NCBI GenBank assembly: GCA_021821465.1
Contig: JAKACM010000011.1
Coordinates: 1-64,000 of the forward strand
Direction: 5' to 3'
DNA length: 64,000 nucleotides
Source of the DNA: Bacillota bacterium
GTDB taxonomy: Bacteria; Bacillota; Sulfobacillia; Sulfobacillales; Sulfobacillaceae
Shown here: positions 19,600-28,989 of the stretch, piece after piece
Layout of the letters: every line of letters starts with the position of its first letter
How positions within the stretch are numbered: position 1 is the stretch's first letter
Notes under the pieces: generated by a model
Database searches by the model: none
Told to the model about the DNA's origin: nothing
The model's input: only the letters and a program-made list of their open reading frames with translations
Translations under genes and position numbers: made by a program

Positions 19600-19893
19600 T
19601 TATGTTGCCGATTTCCGAGCAACTATTACCACCCCCAACACAATTGATCCACCCATGAGGGCAAACATGACCGGCAAAGATACCAGGGCCACAACAGATT
19701 CGAGAACTCCTAAGCCTATTGGAACTGCCAAAGCCACTAATAGCAGTGTCATCGCTGTCCGGTTTAAACCACACAAAAGAATGGGACGAAACCCTGGAGG
19801 CGAGGGTCCCTTCGCGCGGTCCTCGCAGTCGTGTCCAGCTTCTGCGTCCTTCTGATGGTTGTGTGACAGGCTCTTTGAATTCTCCCTTGACAT
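19600..19893 (-). CDS. small membrane protein, hypothetical
   Basis: A 97-residue protein with a charged N-terminal third rich in His, Asp and Lys, then two hydrophobic segments (about residues 47-66, with TAMTLLLVALAVPIGLGVL, and 70-91, with LPVMFALMGGSIVLGVVIVA) and a short basic tail. This reads like a real two-helix membrane protein rather than an antisense shadow. The ribosome site is weak. No family is recognised and the flanking genes give no hint of function. Confidence 0.45.
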   Translation of the reverse strand: MSRENSKSLSHNHQKDAEAGHDCEDRAKGPSPPGFRPILLCGLNRTAMTLLLVALAVPIGLGVLESVVALVSLPVMFALMGGSIVLGVVIVARKSAT

Positions 19894-20066
19894 ATGCGCG
19901 AAATTCCAGGAACGTGAAAGAGACGAGTGAAGCGGGGAAGACCATGCGAAACATGCAGAAGAAGGTTTTTCTCCTCACCTCACAAGCACCGCCGATGAAA
20001 AGACAATACTGTAACGATGAGCTCAAGTTGAACTCATGTGATCGCCGCAATTCATAGGAGTGGATT

Positions 20067-21362
20067 ATGAATCTCACACAAGAGAGTTTAATGCCCTACC
20101 TCCAACAAAAATCGGGTGTATTAGACATTGATCAGATCGCCGATGAGGTTATGGCAGATTGGCCGTCATCACCCCCTCAGCGACGAAAACGTTTGCTCGC
20201 CAAACTGAATCACATACCCGGGTGTTTTCGGGCCGACGATCACCACTACGTCTACTTACCACGATTTCGTACAGGTGCTAAGGTTCTGCAACCATTTCCG
20301 CAAGAAAGCGGGTGGAACAATGAAACCCCTTTGATCCTATGGCTCCCGGAAGTCTTCGCATTATGGCAGCCAAATTATTCTCAAGGTGAGCAAGTGGTCT
20401 TTGAGTTGAGCGATGGAACCCGCCACGTTTTGCATTGGCAATCCTATTTGATGAGGCCTGTAATATCTAAGGCGGTGAAGGATTGGCTGCATCGCGTAGC
20501 AGTGGCCGGAGCCAATGCTGTCGAAATTTGCTGTACCGATGGGGAACGCAATTTCTTCACGATACATCCTACGACTTGGCAGACATGCGAACCAAGAGAA
20601 ACCACTAAAGGTATCCGTGCCGCGGCGTATGAAATTCTAAAGCGCCGTCGGCGAAGTGTCCATCCGACGGAACTCGCGGCTGAACTGTTGGCCCAAGGTT
20701 GGTATCATGGCGATTGTCCCCCTCTGCCCGTCATTTTTGCCTTGTTTCAACCTCCGGTATTGATCCACTACCAATCCCATAACTTGTCACTCTTGCCCAA
20801 AACGACTCCGGTCTTGAGTGAGTTCTTGCAGCGACGTACGGTAGAGATAGATTCTGAGCCTTCACCATTGGGGGGATTTTGGCGAGACGGCGGGGGCCTG
20901 AGTATGCCTGAACTACCCCATGGACCTGCTATACCTACCGAGTCGTTTACCGGTGGTTACCGACTTATTATGACGCTGGATAACTACCCTGTCAGTCGCA
21001 CCGTGGATGTGTGTGCCACGATGACATTTGACAAGTTGCATAGATTGATTCAAAGTCTCTTTGATTGGGAGAATGATCACTCATGGGTGTTTTCCTTGGT
21101 CGGTGGACCCCGAGACGATATCCTCAGTGTAGGTCTGGAGACCCTCGATGGGATCTGGGCCGCGGCTCAAACTTTAAGTTTAGGGCAGATTGGTCTGAAT
21201 ACGGGGCAAACCTTTCACTACGTATTTGATTTCAGGTCCTGGTGGGTCGTCACGATCCGTGTACAAGCGCTCATTCCCGGTGTTATCCTATCAAAGCCGA
21301 TTATCGTCGAACAGAAAGGGCAAGCCCCCCTGCAATACCCTGATTTTGACGACGACAACTAA
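20067..21362 (+). CDS. protein with C-terminal pRiA4b ORF-3-like domain
   Basis: A 431-residue soluble protein. The last 130 residues match the plasmid pRiA4b ORF-3-like (IS1096 TnpR-like) domain: YRLIMTLDNYPVSRTVDV, then TFDKLHRLIQSLFDWENDHSWVF, then YVFDFRSWWVVTIRVQALIPG, followed by a G-x-A-P-x-x-Y-P-D segment. The N-terminal 300 residues are not recognised; residues 180-230 look like a winged-helix unit (RAAAYEILKRRRRSVHPTELAAELLAQG). GAGTGG-type purines precede the ATG. This domain is found in plasmid and transposon contexts and its role is unknown. It stands alone here. Confidence 0.7.
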   Translation: MNLTQESLMPYLQQKSGVLDIDQIADEVMADWPSSPPQRRKRLLAKLNHIPGCFRADDHHYVYLPRFRTGAKVLQPFPQESGWNNETPLILWLPEVFALWQPNYSQGEQVVFELSDGTRHVLHWQSYLMRPVISKAVKDWLHRVAVAGANAVEICCTDGERNFFTIHPTTWQTCEPRETTKGIRAAAYEILKRRRRSVHPTELAAELLAQGWYHGDCPPLPVIFALFQPPVLIHYQSHNLSLLPKTTPVLSEFLQRRTVEIDSEPSPLGGFWRDGGGLSMPELPHGPAIPTESFTGGYRLIMTLDNYPVSRTVDVCATMTFDKLHRLIQSLFDWENDHSWVFSLVGGPRDDILSVGLETLDGIWAAAQTLSLGQIGLNTGQTFHYVFDFRSWWVVTIRVQALIPGVILSKPIIVEQKGQAPLQYPDFDDDN

Positions 21363-21384
21363 CCTGTCGACAGGGTTGTGTTTC

Positions 21385-21579
21385 TTAATCTATTGTGAAA
21401 AATGCTGAATATCCGGTAAGGAGCAAGAAATTCCCCACCGCACGAAATTCGGATAATCCCATCGGGAATTCTTCATCTACAATCGCCGTACACGGGCCCT
21501 TTCCCTGACCCAACCCTTGATTTGACAAGTTTTGCGCAAGGAATTTCTGCGTCCAACAATTGGCACAAGATTCGTTCAT
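21385..21579 (-). CDS. small hypothetical protein
   Basis: A 64-residue minus-strand frame starting MNESCANCWTQKFLAQNL. It has one CxxC pair and a natural composition, and GGAAG lies about 11 bases upstream of the ATG. Nothing else supports it, so it may be chance. Confidence 0.25.
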   Translation of the reverse strand: MNESCANCWTQKFLAQNLSNQGLGQGKGPCTAIVDEEFPMGLSEFRAVGNFLLLTGYSAFFTID

Positions 21580-21803
21580 CTATCATAGCTTCCACGTGGT
21601 ATAATTCTGAACACATCTGGGTGACGATGGAGAAATGTGACGTCCCTTGTCGATTGATGTGACCGGAATGAGTGAAGACGCCGATCGATACTCAATTTGC
21701 GGTCTATCTCATCAGTTGTACCTACCTTCCGTTCCGTTTAAGCCATTACCACCGATCTGGTGGTGCAATCTGCACCACAAAGATGCAAGGAGGAAATCCT
21801 GTC

Positions 21804-23522
21804 ATGACATACAAATTCATTGGGGCTATTGTCGGTGCGACCCTATTGCCCATCGTGAGTGCCGGCTGCGGCAGCACTTCCAGCCCCGCCGCGGCAGTAA
21901 AAACCGCCGTGGTGGCCCTGACACCGCAAACATCACCCAACTGGTTCTTTCCCATTCGCGCCGTGGGTTCCGGCAGTGATGTCAACATGCAAATGGAGTC
22001 TCTGCTGTATAAACCTCTTTTAACCATCACCGGAACAGACGGGATTGATTACAACCGATCCTTAGCCTCACACGTCAACGTTTCACACAATAACACGGTT
22101 TTTACGATTACGTTAAATCCCCGCTACAAATGGTCCGATGGGAAACCGATCACAGCCCAAGACGTTCTCTTCACGTGGAACATTATCAAAACCACCAGTA
22201 CTCACGCAACCAACCTGCCGTGGTCTCACGCGGGGTCCGGAGTCGGCGGAATTCCTTCCCAATGGCGCAGCGTCACGACTCGCGGTAGCCATACGGTTAT
22301 TGTGACATTAACGCAGCCGGTCAATCCCCAATGGTTCATACGCAATGGGTTAGCTCAAATTGCTCCCGTACCAAAGTTTGTGTGGGATAAGTATCCGGGG
22401 AACATGATCAAAACTTTGGCATTCATCAAATCGGTGGCCAATTCCCCCAAGAATCCGGCCTTTAACGTCGTAGACGGTCCCTATCACTTTGATACGATGC
22501 AAGCGAACAATTACTGGTCCTTTGTGCCGAATCCGCAATACGGCGGCCACCCATCGACTCTCACTAAAGTCGTTTTCCAATACGAGTCTTCGGCCAGCAG
22601 CGAATTCACCGGACTCAAAAACGGAACCATCTCCGTCGGCTACCTACCGGCCTCGTTATGGGGGGCACGGGCGCAACTCACCCATGATCGGTTATCTCCG
22701 GCTTATCTTTTCGGCTTCAATTATCTACAGCCGAATCTGAGTAGCAAAGCTCCTCATAGCCTCGGTTCCGTGTTCCAACAACGCTACGTCCGGGAAGCGC
22801 TGCAAATGGGCATTGACCAACAAAGCATTGTCCAGACCATGTTCCATGGACAAGCGATCGCAGAAAATGGGCCCATTCCCGCCCAACCTCGCACCAAATT
22901 TTATGATCCTGCCCTGGCCAAACCCTTATACCCTTTCAATCCCCAAGCCGGGAAAAGGTTATTGGAAAGCCACGGCTGGCATTTGATAAATGGCGTCATG
23001 ACGAACCCTCACGGCGTCAAATTGGCGTTTACCTTGACGTATGTCAGCGGCAGCAATACCGACACGGCGATCGTACAGCTCATTCAGCATGATTGGGCCT
23101 CCGAAGGAGTGCAAATCACCTTACAATCGCAACCCTTTGACAACATCATTGCTTTTGCCAATCAGACGGACCCGACGAAATGGAATATGGTATGGTGGGG
23201 CGGCGGCTGGACCTACGAGCCCGACTTCTACCCCTCCGGTGGCGGTCTCTTTGCCAGCGGGTCGGGAGCCAATTTTGGCGGATACGAAAGTTCCCAGATG
23301 AATCATCTTATACAGGCAACCTACGCGCCCGGAACTCCCTCGGAAATTACGTCGCGGATGAATGCTTACCAAACATGGGCGGCCGCTGACTTGCCCGTAC
23401 TATGGATACCTTGGAATTCGACGTTAAATGTCCATGCCGCGAATTTGCATGGCAGCATGAAGACATTCAATCCCGTGTCAGATCTCTATTCTCCAAACTA
23501 CTGGACTTTCAGCCATTCCTAA
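21804..23522 (+). CDS. peptide ABC transporter substrate-binding lipoprotein (SBP family 5)
   Basis: A 572-residue solute-binding lipoprotein of the OppA/DppA family. The signal ends in a lipobox (IVSAGC), giving a membrane-anchored extracellular receptor. The family-5 signature is visible around TFTITLNPRYKWSDGKPITAQDVLFTWN (near residue 105). The start at 21804 is set by AAGGAGG at 21787-21793; the frame extends upstream but the extra sequence is not signal-like. It is a close paralogue of the lipoprotein at 48133-49863 (both share PQxSPNWFFP at the start and the same order of motifs). No permease or ATPase gene is adjacent, so it must use partners elsewhere or act as a sensor. Confidence 0.88.
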   Translation: MTYKFIGAIVGATLLPIVSAGCGSTSSPAAAVKTAVVALTPQTSPNWFFPIRAVGSGSDVNMQMESLLYKPLLTITGTDGIDYNRSLASHVNVSHNNTVFTITLNPRYKWSDGKPITAQDVLFTWNIIKTTSTHATNLPWSHAGSGVGGIPSQWRSVTTRGSHTVIVTLTQPVNPQWFIRNGLAQIAPVPKFVWDKYPGNMIKTLAFIKSVANSPKNPAFNVVDGPYHFDTMQANNYWSFVPNPQYGGHPSTLTKVVFQYESSASSEFTGLKNGTISVGYLPASLWGARAQLTHDRLSPAYLFGFNYLQPNLSSKAPHSLGSVFQQRYVREALQMGIDQQSIVQTMFHGQAIAENGPIPAQPRTKFYDPALAKPLYPFNPQAGKRLLESHGWHLINGVMTNPHGVKLAFTLTYVSGSNTDTAIVQLIQHDWASEGVQITLQSQPFDNIIAFANQTDPTKWNMVWWGGGWTYEPDFYPSGGGLFASGSGANFGGYESSQMNHLIQATYAPGTPSEITSRMNAYQTWAAADLPVLWIPWNSTLNVHAANLHGSMKTFNPVSDLYSPNYWTFSHS

Positions 23523-23529
23523 TGATACA

Positions 23530-23557
23530 AAAGGGGCGTAATCCGTGTCGCCCCTTT
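23530..23557 (+). terminator. hairpin, likely terminator of the peptide-binding lipoprotein
   Basis: AAAGGGGCG, a 10-base loop, then CGCCCCTTT form a perfect 9-bp stem starting 8 bases after the stop. Only three T residues close the stem, so it is a good barrier but not an ideal intrinsic terminator. Confidence 0.6.
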
Positions 23558-23643
23558 CCCATCTCAACCGACACTCGCAACCAGGAGAAACAGATCACAA
23601 TGTCACGGCAAAGCATGAGGCCTAAGATATATCCCGCCTTGAC

Positions 23644-23793
23644 ATGGACGGATGCTTAGATTTGCAAGAACACGCAAGGCAATGGACCCGGAAACATCCC
23701 TCATTATCCTACCGACCTACCGGTGGCTATATTCCATTGGAACAGATAGCGGATTTCTTGAAAGACGTTCCCTTCGCAGTAGAGTATTGCTGA
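23644..23793 (+). CDS. small ORF or gene fragment
   Basis: A 49-codon frame (MDGCLDLQEHARQWTRKH...) of natural composition. One base later in a shifted frame the sequence continues open (ADEVLGDDRGRFRQDNNRLSM) to about 23960, so this could be a small frameshifted gene just upstream of hicAB. No ribosome site is visible and no family is recognised. Confidence 0.25.
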   Translation: MDGCLDLQEHARQWTRKHPSLSYRPTGGYIPLEQIADFLKDVPFAVEYC

Positions 23794-24011
23794 CGAAGTA
23801 TTGGGAGACGACAGAGGCCGATTTAGACAAGACAATAACCGTCTTTCTATGTCGATCCCCGGTTTAGGCCAGCCGTGTAGTCACTATGTAAAATCGTCTT
23901 GCGTGCTCGATTTGGGAGAGGTGTTAAACTTTGATGCAATCACGACTATCCATCCCTAACGCATTGTTTTATGCCACTTCATATAGTACCATCAAAGTAA
24001 GGAGAGCGTGC

Positions 24012-24255
24012 ATGAGCCAATGGGAAAAGCTACCGACCCGGATCCACAACAATCCGAAATCGGTAACGTTTGACGAGTTGGATAAAATTTTGCAACGAGC
24101 GGGGTATGTGCGCCGACAACCCCGAAGTGGATCGAGTCTATGTATATACTAAGGAAACTAGGATGCTGACTGTCCCTAAGTATAGCCCGTATGTCAAGGA
24201 ATTCTATGTCAAAGAGGCGCTCAGGGTACTTGATGAGGAGGGAACTGACCCATGA
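24012..24255 (+). pseudogene. hicA: HicA-type toxin, frameshifted
   Basis: An mRNA-interferase toxin gene of the HicA family broken by a small deletion. The first half (ATG at 24012, RBS AAGGAGAG) reads KSVTFDELDKILQRAGYVRRQPRSGSS and hits a stop in frame at about 24150. The second half continues in another frame from about 24140: YVYTKETRMLTVPKYSPYVKEFYVKEAL, exactly the HicA C-terminal pattern. Loss of two bases where the catalytic-type S-x-H would be coded (after AGT at about 24143) explains the break, so the conserved His is gone as well. The stop overlaps the hicB start by ATGA. Confidence 0.8.
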
Positions 24256-24680
24256 GTAACAAAGACGTTGACCATTTCATCACTTTGCCCTATCGCATCG
24301 AGCTATACCCGGTTAAAGAGGGCGGGTATGTCGCAGCCATTCCCGATTTGCCTGGCTGTATTACCCAGGGAGAAACCAAGGAGGAGGCCTTGACACTGAT
24401 CGAAGACGCCAAGGCGGCCTGGATCAGTACAGCCTTGGAACAGTCAATTCCCATCCAGACCCCAACATTACGTCCGGCATCCTATTCGGGCAAACTTAAT
24501 GTACGACTGCCAAAATCCCTTCATCGGGCCTTGGCCTTACGGGCCGAAGAGGAAGGAGTTAGCCTCAACTACCTCATCGTCTACAAATTGACCCAAGCAG
24601 TGGATGGAGTCACTCTCAGTGGAAGTACGAGGAAACCCAAGCCTCGGACAGTCTCGGGCCATAAACATCAGACCAAGTGA
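24252..24680 (+). CDS. hicB: HicB-type antitoxin
   Basis: A 142-residue antitoxin. Residues 12-50 form the partially degraded RNase H-like HicB fold (YRIELYPVKEGGYVAAIPDLPGCITQGET), followed by KEEALTLIEDAKAAWI. The C-terminal half is a ribbon-helix-helix DNA-binding unit: SGKLNVRLPKSLHRALALRAEEEGVSLNYLI, which would repress the operon. The ATG overlaps the stop of the broken hicA. With the toxin frameshifted the antitoxin is orphaned but itself looks intact. Confidence 0.88.
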   Translation: MSNKDVDHFITLPYRIELYPVKEGGYVAAIPDLPGCITQGETKEEALTLIEDAKAAWISTALEQSIPIQTPTLRPASYSGKLNVRLPKSLHRALALRAEEEGVSLNYLIVYKLTQAVDGVTLSGSTRKPKPRTVSGHKHQTK

Positions 24681-24689
24681 ATTATTGCA

Positions 24690-24831
24690 TTGTGGTGATA
24701 AAAGTATTGCCGCTAAGACACGGGTTGACGTCTACATTGGCTTTATCCCACATGGTAGCCGATGGGCTGTCGCATTCACACGCACGATGCCTGCGTCGAA
24801 CCACGGCATGAGAAGCGTGGGTGGTTTTGAC
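24690..24831 (-). ncRNA. candidate IscB/HEARO-type omega RNA relic
   Basis: Read on the minus strand the segment starts GTCAAAACCACCCACGCTT (24831 downward) with hairpin CCACGCTTCTCATGCCGTGG, then several GC-rich stems including AGCCcatcGGCT, and ends near GTCAACCCGTGTCTTAGCGGC. The left boundary resembles the GTCAACCACTCCCCGCTT boundary next to the iscB relic at 53038. The overall look fits HNH-endonuclease-associated RNAs. No iscB gene follows it; hicB occupies that side. Assigned by pattern only. Confidence 0.3.
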
Positions 24832-25524
24832 AAGAACGAAGACCAAAAGAAGCAAGCGCATTTCCACACTCACTCCCCATCGTATAGATGGCGAGAACCT
24901 TCTCTAACCATGAGTTGACCAGGTGTCAGCAAGATTAAGGGCATCCCAACACGCCCTCTCTTTAGGCCAGCCAAGGATCTCCACGCGGGCCGTTCCCCAA
25001 CGGGTCCGATAGTCCTTATGAGACTTAATGATACATGTCAAAACATTTGTGACAAAAAATGGCGGTTTCTGAACCAGCCACACTAAGAAATTGTTCTCCT
25101 CAGGATAGGAACAATCTTTCGCAAACAAGAATCACATGACGACTGGCCACCACGACTTCCTGACTCATATTTTTCGGACCGTTAATCATCTTGTTGCCTA
25201 TCTCAGTCCACACTCCAGTGAATGGGCACAAGACGTCTTGTTACCATGCCGATCACATGAAGAAGTAAACCCCCACCACCAAACTCTACCGGGTTGATGT
25301 GGGGGAAGTTCGCTTCGCGGGGTTCCCGGTTTGCAATCTGCAGAGGGCATTTATGAATCGTACGCATTATGCCGGATCCAGGCATCCGACCGCCATTTCG
25401 CCATGTTACCGAAGACTTCGGGGGTCAGTTGCTCCTTCTGCCCGGATAACAGTGTTGTGCTGTGGATCATGAGAAAAGTTCTCGTTCCCCTATGGTTCCT
25501 GCGGGAAAGAGATGGGGTCCCAGA
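24832..25524. other. intergenic, no gene supported
   Basis: About 690 bases. Minus-strand frames at 24904-25128 and 25203-25385 have protein-like stretches but no family or ribosome site. The second could be the tail of an insertion sequence. Hairpins are common, so RNA or IS remnants are likely. Confidence 0.3.
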
Positions 25525-26316
25525 CTATTCCTTGGCCAGAAACCGTAAAACCTCTTGCCATGCATCCTCCGCCGCCTCTTTGTTATACATAGGCCGGGTA
25601 TCATTGAAAAAGGCGTGCTGTGTTCCCCCTTCTACCTTGTAGGTGAACGCTTTTCCGGACTCCTCCATGGCTTTTTGGAACTCGGGGATAAGATCGGTAA
25701 TGCGGCGATCTTTTCCGGCATAAATGCCAAATACCTTGGCATTTATGGCAGGTACTTGGTCTAAAGGCGGGTTTTCTCCATAGAAAATGACGGTTTTCCA
25801 CAAGTCTGGGGTCTTCGTGGCCATATGTATAGCCAGCCCTCCACCCATGCAAAATCCCATGCTGGTGATCCGATCGGCATCAACTTCGGGCCGTGTCGCA
25901 AGATATTGGCTGGCGCCAACCAATTCTTCGGCAAATGTTTGCCGCTGTTGCGAAGACATGATGCGCATCAACGTCTGTAATGCTTTTTGTTCTTCGGGGG
26001 AACGTGTAGCAAGAACTTCAGCCATTCTAGCCGGATCTCGCTGCACTTCGGGCGGTGCGTCCCGCAAGACCATCATACCCGCCATGATCTTGTCGGGTTT
26101 CATAGCATCACGCCATTCACCGCTGTAAAGATCAGGAGCCAAAGCCACATAGCCCTCTTGGGCAAAACGACGAGCGACACCTTTGATATGGTCGTCTACT
26201 CCCCAAATTTCATGGACCACGATCACAGCGGGAGATGGCTGGGGTTTATCGGGGAAAACCAGATACCCTTCAAGTTCTCGTTTCCCGCCAGCAAAAGTGA
26301 TAAGCTCAGCACGCAT
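25525..26316 (-). CDS. dienelactone hydrolase family protein
   Basis: A 263-residue alpha/beta hydrolase. The nucleophile elbow is GFCMGGG (around residue 153) with Cys in place of Ser, the signature of dienelactone hydrolase; Asp in AGKDRRITD (about 203) and His in GGTQHAFFND (about 239) complete the triad. An inserted helical stretch at residues 85-125 is longer than in the classic enzyme. AAAGGAG precedes the ATG by 8 bases. Family members open lactone rings in aromatic breakdown or hydrolyse esters. It stands alone, so the natural substrate is unknown. Confidence 0.88.
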   Translation of the reverse strand: MRAELITFAGGKRELEGYLVFPDKPQPSPAVIVVHEIWGVDDHIKGVARRFAQEGYVALAPDLYSGEWRDAMKPDKIMAGMMVLRDAPPEVQRDPARMAEVLATRSPEEQKALQTLMRIMSSQQRQTFAEELVGASQYLATRPEVDADRITSMGFCMGGGLAIHMATKTPDLWKTVIFYGENPPLDQVPAINAKVFGIYAGKDRRITDLIPEFQKAMEESGKAFTYKVEGGTQHAFFNDTRPMYNKEAAEDAWQEVLRFLAKE

Positions 26317-26905
26317 AGTATAGTCTCCTTTCCATTATCTTTCACCAAGCATGAACACCTTATTGCTTACGATAGTCAATAACGTTAGAACTGACAAGTA
26401 TCTATGATCGTAGAAATCTGTGACGTGTGAACTTATCGTTATCTATTAATAGAGATGGATTTCACTAAGGTTGGCCTCCACAATGTTCCAAATCCTCTGT
26501 CTTGAGTTGTAAAGCCATAAACGGCGCGTCCGGAGCAGGTAGCCCCTTCGCATTCTGACGCCGATAACGCGAAAACAACGTTACCCCAAAAATCAAGTCT
26601 TTGCGACACCCCCCAAAGGTCTCCATCACCGCCGCGAAGGATGCGATAGACAGCGAAGTAATGGGCAACTTGGAACGCCAGAAAGGTTGGTGTGGATGTG
26701 GCAAGCCTTATTCATTGGTGTGATAAATGTCATGGGTATCAGCCACCAGGGCAGGCGGGCTCTGAACCGTCAAGCAACCCGCCTGCCCTGGTGGATATGG
26801 CTCCTGCACGTTCACAGGGACAACCGTGAGCTTCATCGATTGGTCAGTGCAAGCTGTAAGAGATCCTTGGCCGTTCTGACGAACCCTCGTCAATGGACCA
26901 GAAAA
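26317..26905. other. intergenic with inverted repeat
   Basis: About 590 bases. A minus-strand frame at 26465-26704 (79 codons) has fairly natural composition but no clear ribosome site or family. The segment includes the strong inverted repeat described at 26743-26794. Confidence 0.35.
26743..26794. repeat. perfect 17-bp inverted repeat
   Basis: CCACCAGGGCAGGCGGG at 26743-26759 is matched exactly by its reverse complement at 26778-26794, with an 18-base loop. It lies 112 bases downstream of the acyl-CoA ligase stop. There is no T tract, so a terminator role is uncertain; a MITE-like or RNA element is possible. Confidence 0.85.
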
Positions 26906-28471
26906 CTAATTGATGCGTTTAACCCGTTCCGCCCAGTAAGGTTCGCGCAAGACAAACTTTTGCACTTTTCCGCTGGCCGTGCGCGGCAACTCGGTAACAA
27001 AGTCCACGGAAGTCGGCGCCTTAAAATGCGCCATATTATCGCGGCAAAAAGCGATAATTTCAGCTTCCGTCGGGGTTAAACCGGGTTTTGCCACCACTAT
27101 GGCCTTCACCGTCTCACCCCATTTTTGATGAGGCACGCCAATCGCTGCCGCATCCTGCACTGAGGGATGTCGGAACAAAACGGACTCGACTTCTACCGAG
27201 GAAATATTTTCTCCTCCCGAAATGATAACATCCTTTTCCCGATCCCGAATCTCAATGTAATGATCGTCGTGAACGACGGCTAAGTCTCCTGTGTGGAACC
27301 AGCCATTTCGAATCGCTTTTGCGGTCTCCTCAGGCTGTCGGTAATACCCCTTCATGACCACATTGCCCCGGCAAATGATTTCGCCCATGTCTTGGCCATT
27401 TTCCTCCACATCGTGCCCGTCGGGCCGTACCACACGGACCTCCCCCGCAAGAATTTGGGCCACACCTTGATATGCCGACCGTTGCGCCCGGTTCTCCACA
27501 AGATCGCTCTTCTCTTCCGGGATCCATTCCGACACGGTAATAAACGGAGACACTTCGGTCAGTCCATAGACATGCAGAACCTGAAATCCCAAGGATTCCA
27601 TCCGTTCAATAATCGCTGCCGGCGGAGGAGCACCCGCAGTAGCCACGCGAAGGGGTTTGGTAACCTCTTGGGTCTTAGCAGTCTGCAGTATCATATTGAG
27701 GACCGCCGGCGCTCCACACATACGACTCACCCCATGGCGGCGGATGAGTTCCCAAATTATATTGCCTTCGACCTTGGGCAGTGTCACATGCACACCCCCC
27801 ACTCCCGACACCGCCCATACTCCACCCCATCCGTTGGCATGAAACATGGGAAGTGTGTGCAAATAAACGTCCCCGATTCCCACGTTCAAATGATACGCAA
27901 AGTCCATGGCGTTGATCAGCAAGTTGCGGTGGGTCAATTCAACCCCTTTTGGTCGAGCGGTTGTTCCGCTTGTATAATTCAATGTCATAGTGTCGTCTTC
28001 ATTAATCTCCGGCAGAGCGATCGGCTCATCGGAATATTCTTGTAACAAGCGGTCGTAGTCAGGGTATCCTTCGATCCGTGATCCGGTTATCCAAACTTCC
28101 GGCAATCTATCGCCAAGAGACTCGACAGCGGGCCACAAATTGCTGTCTACAACCAAAATGCTCGCTCCTGAGTGTGCCAAAATATATCCATAGTCTTCAC
28201 TTACCAAGCGGGTATTCAGCGGCACTAAGATACCGCCAATCCAAGGCACGGCATAGAACATGTCCAACATGTATCGGGTATTGGGCATCAACGTGGCCAC
28301 TCGGTCCCCTTCCCTAACACCGGCCGCCTTCAAAGCCCTCGCCAGTCGAAAGATTCTTTTAGCCCAACTCCCATAAGTATCTTGATACTCTCCATCGAGA
28401 ATCGCCAGACGGCGATCGTAATATTTAAACGCCCGATCTGCCAAGGCCAAGGGCGTTAATGGGGTTTTCAC
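26906..28471 (-). CDS. acyl-CoA synthetase (AMP-forming fatty-acid CoA ligase)
   Basis: A 521-residue cytoplasmic enzyme of the ANL superfamily that activates a carboxylic acid with ATP and then CoA. The P-loop motif TLNYTSGTTARPKGVELTH (about residues 160-178), the VYGLTE motif, GWFHTGDLAVV and the C-terminal lysine region (PRTASGKVQKFVLRE) are all present. The start is GTG at 28471, preceded by AAGGAGGA; the longer ATG frame to 28525 has no ribosome site. Sequence style is that of medium/long-chain ligases (FadD-like). No beta-oxidation genes are adjacent. Confidence 0.88.
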   Translation of the reverse strand: MKTPLTPLALADRAFKYYDRRLAILDGEYQDTYGSWAKRIFRLARALKAAGVREGDRVATLMPNTRYMLDMFYAVPWIGGILVPLNTRLVSEDYGYILAHSGASILVVDSNLWPAVESLGDRLPEVWITGSRIEGYPDYDRLLQEYSDEPIALPEINEDDTMTLNYTSGTTARPKGVELTHRNLLINAMDFAYHLNVGIGDVYLHTLPMFHANGWGGVWAVSGVGGVHVTLPKVEGNIIWELIRRHGVSRMCGAPAVLNMILQTAKTQEVTKPLRVATAGAPPPAAIIERMESLGFQVLHVYGLTEVSPFITVSEWIPEEKSDLVENRAQRSAYQGVAQILAGEVRVVRPDGHDVEENGQDMGEIICRGNVVMKGYYRQPEETAKAIRNGWFHTGDLAVVHDDHYIEIRDREKDVIISGGENISSVEVESVLFRHPSVQDAAAIGVPHQKWGETVKAIVVAKPGLTPTEAEIIAFCRDNMAHFKAPTSVDFVTELPRTASGKVQKFVLREPYWAERVKRIN

Positions 28472-28980
28472 GAATTGCTCCTCCTTATCTGAATCTGACT
28501 GCCTTCCACCATTGCCATAATCCATGAGACATCCCCTGTTTTGCGAATACGGGAACTTCGATCAGTCCAAACAGAGTCCAGAAATTCCCTAAAAGACATG
28601 AATCGGAGACACCTAACAAAAGTTTTGGCAATGATGAGGATTTTCCTGCCTTCCAGCCTCGGTAAAGAGCACATTTCCCCTCTCGCCCGATAAAAGTCGG
28701 TATAATATGGGCTGGTTGAGAGTCTTGATGATGAAAGGAAGAACGTGTCCCTCAGATGAGTTCTCCAGTTCAATGATGACAAACCTCCATTTACTCGTCA
28801 ATATATTCTTTATATTGGGTCTTTTCTTGTCACCGGCGTATCCCTACTATAAGTTCGTCCGGCGGACACCACCTCGCATGCCGATGCGGAGCCTGAGCTC
28901 TTTTCCTCGGTTGGAACCGCGGAAATCCTGTCAAACACATGGGTTTGTCGAATTATTGCTGAAGATGGCTGTCGGTAACT
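28472..28980. other. intergenic left of the dead IS
   Basis: About 510 bases. No gene is clearly supported. If the IS at 28990-29895 is removed, a minus-strand frame starting at 30069 stays open across the junction to about 28805 (roughly 115 codons), so a small gene may have been interrupted; the evidence is weak. Confidence 0.3.
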
Positions 28981-28989
28981 CGTATCGGG
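28981..28989. repeat. target-site duplication, left copy
   Basis: CGTATCGGG directly abuts the left inverted repeat of the dead IS and is identical to 29896-29904. Confidence 0.85.

Noticed and set aside
19508-20077. 189-codon minus-strand frame
   Set aside because: Contains unnatural Cys/Arg/Ser-rich sequence and crosses the promoter and start of the plus-strand pRiA4b-like gene; the 97-residue membrane protein in another frame is more convincing.
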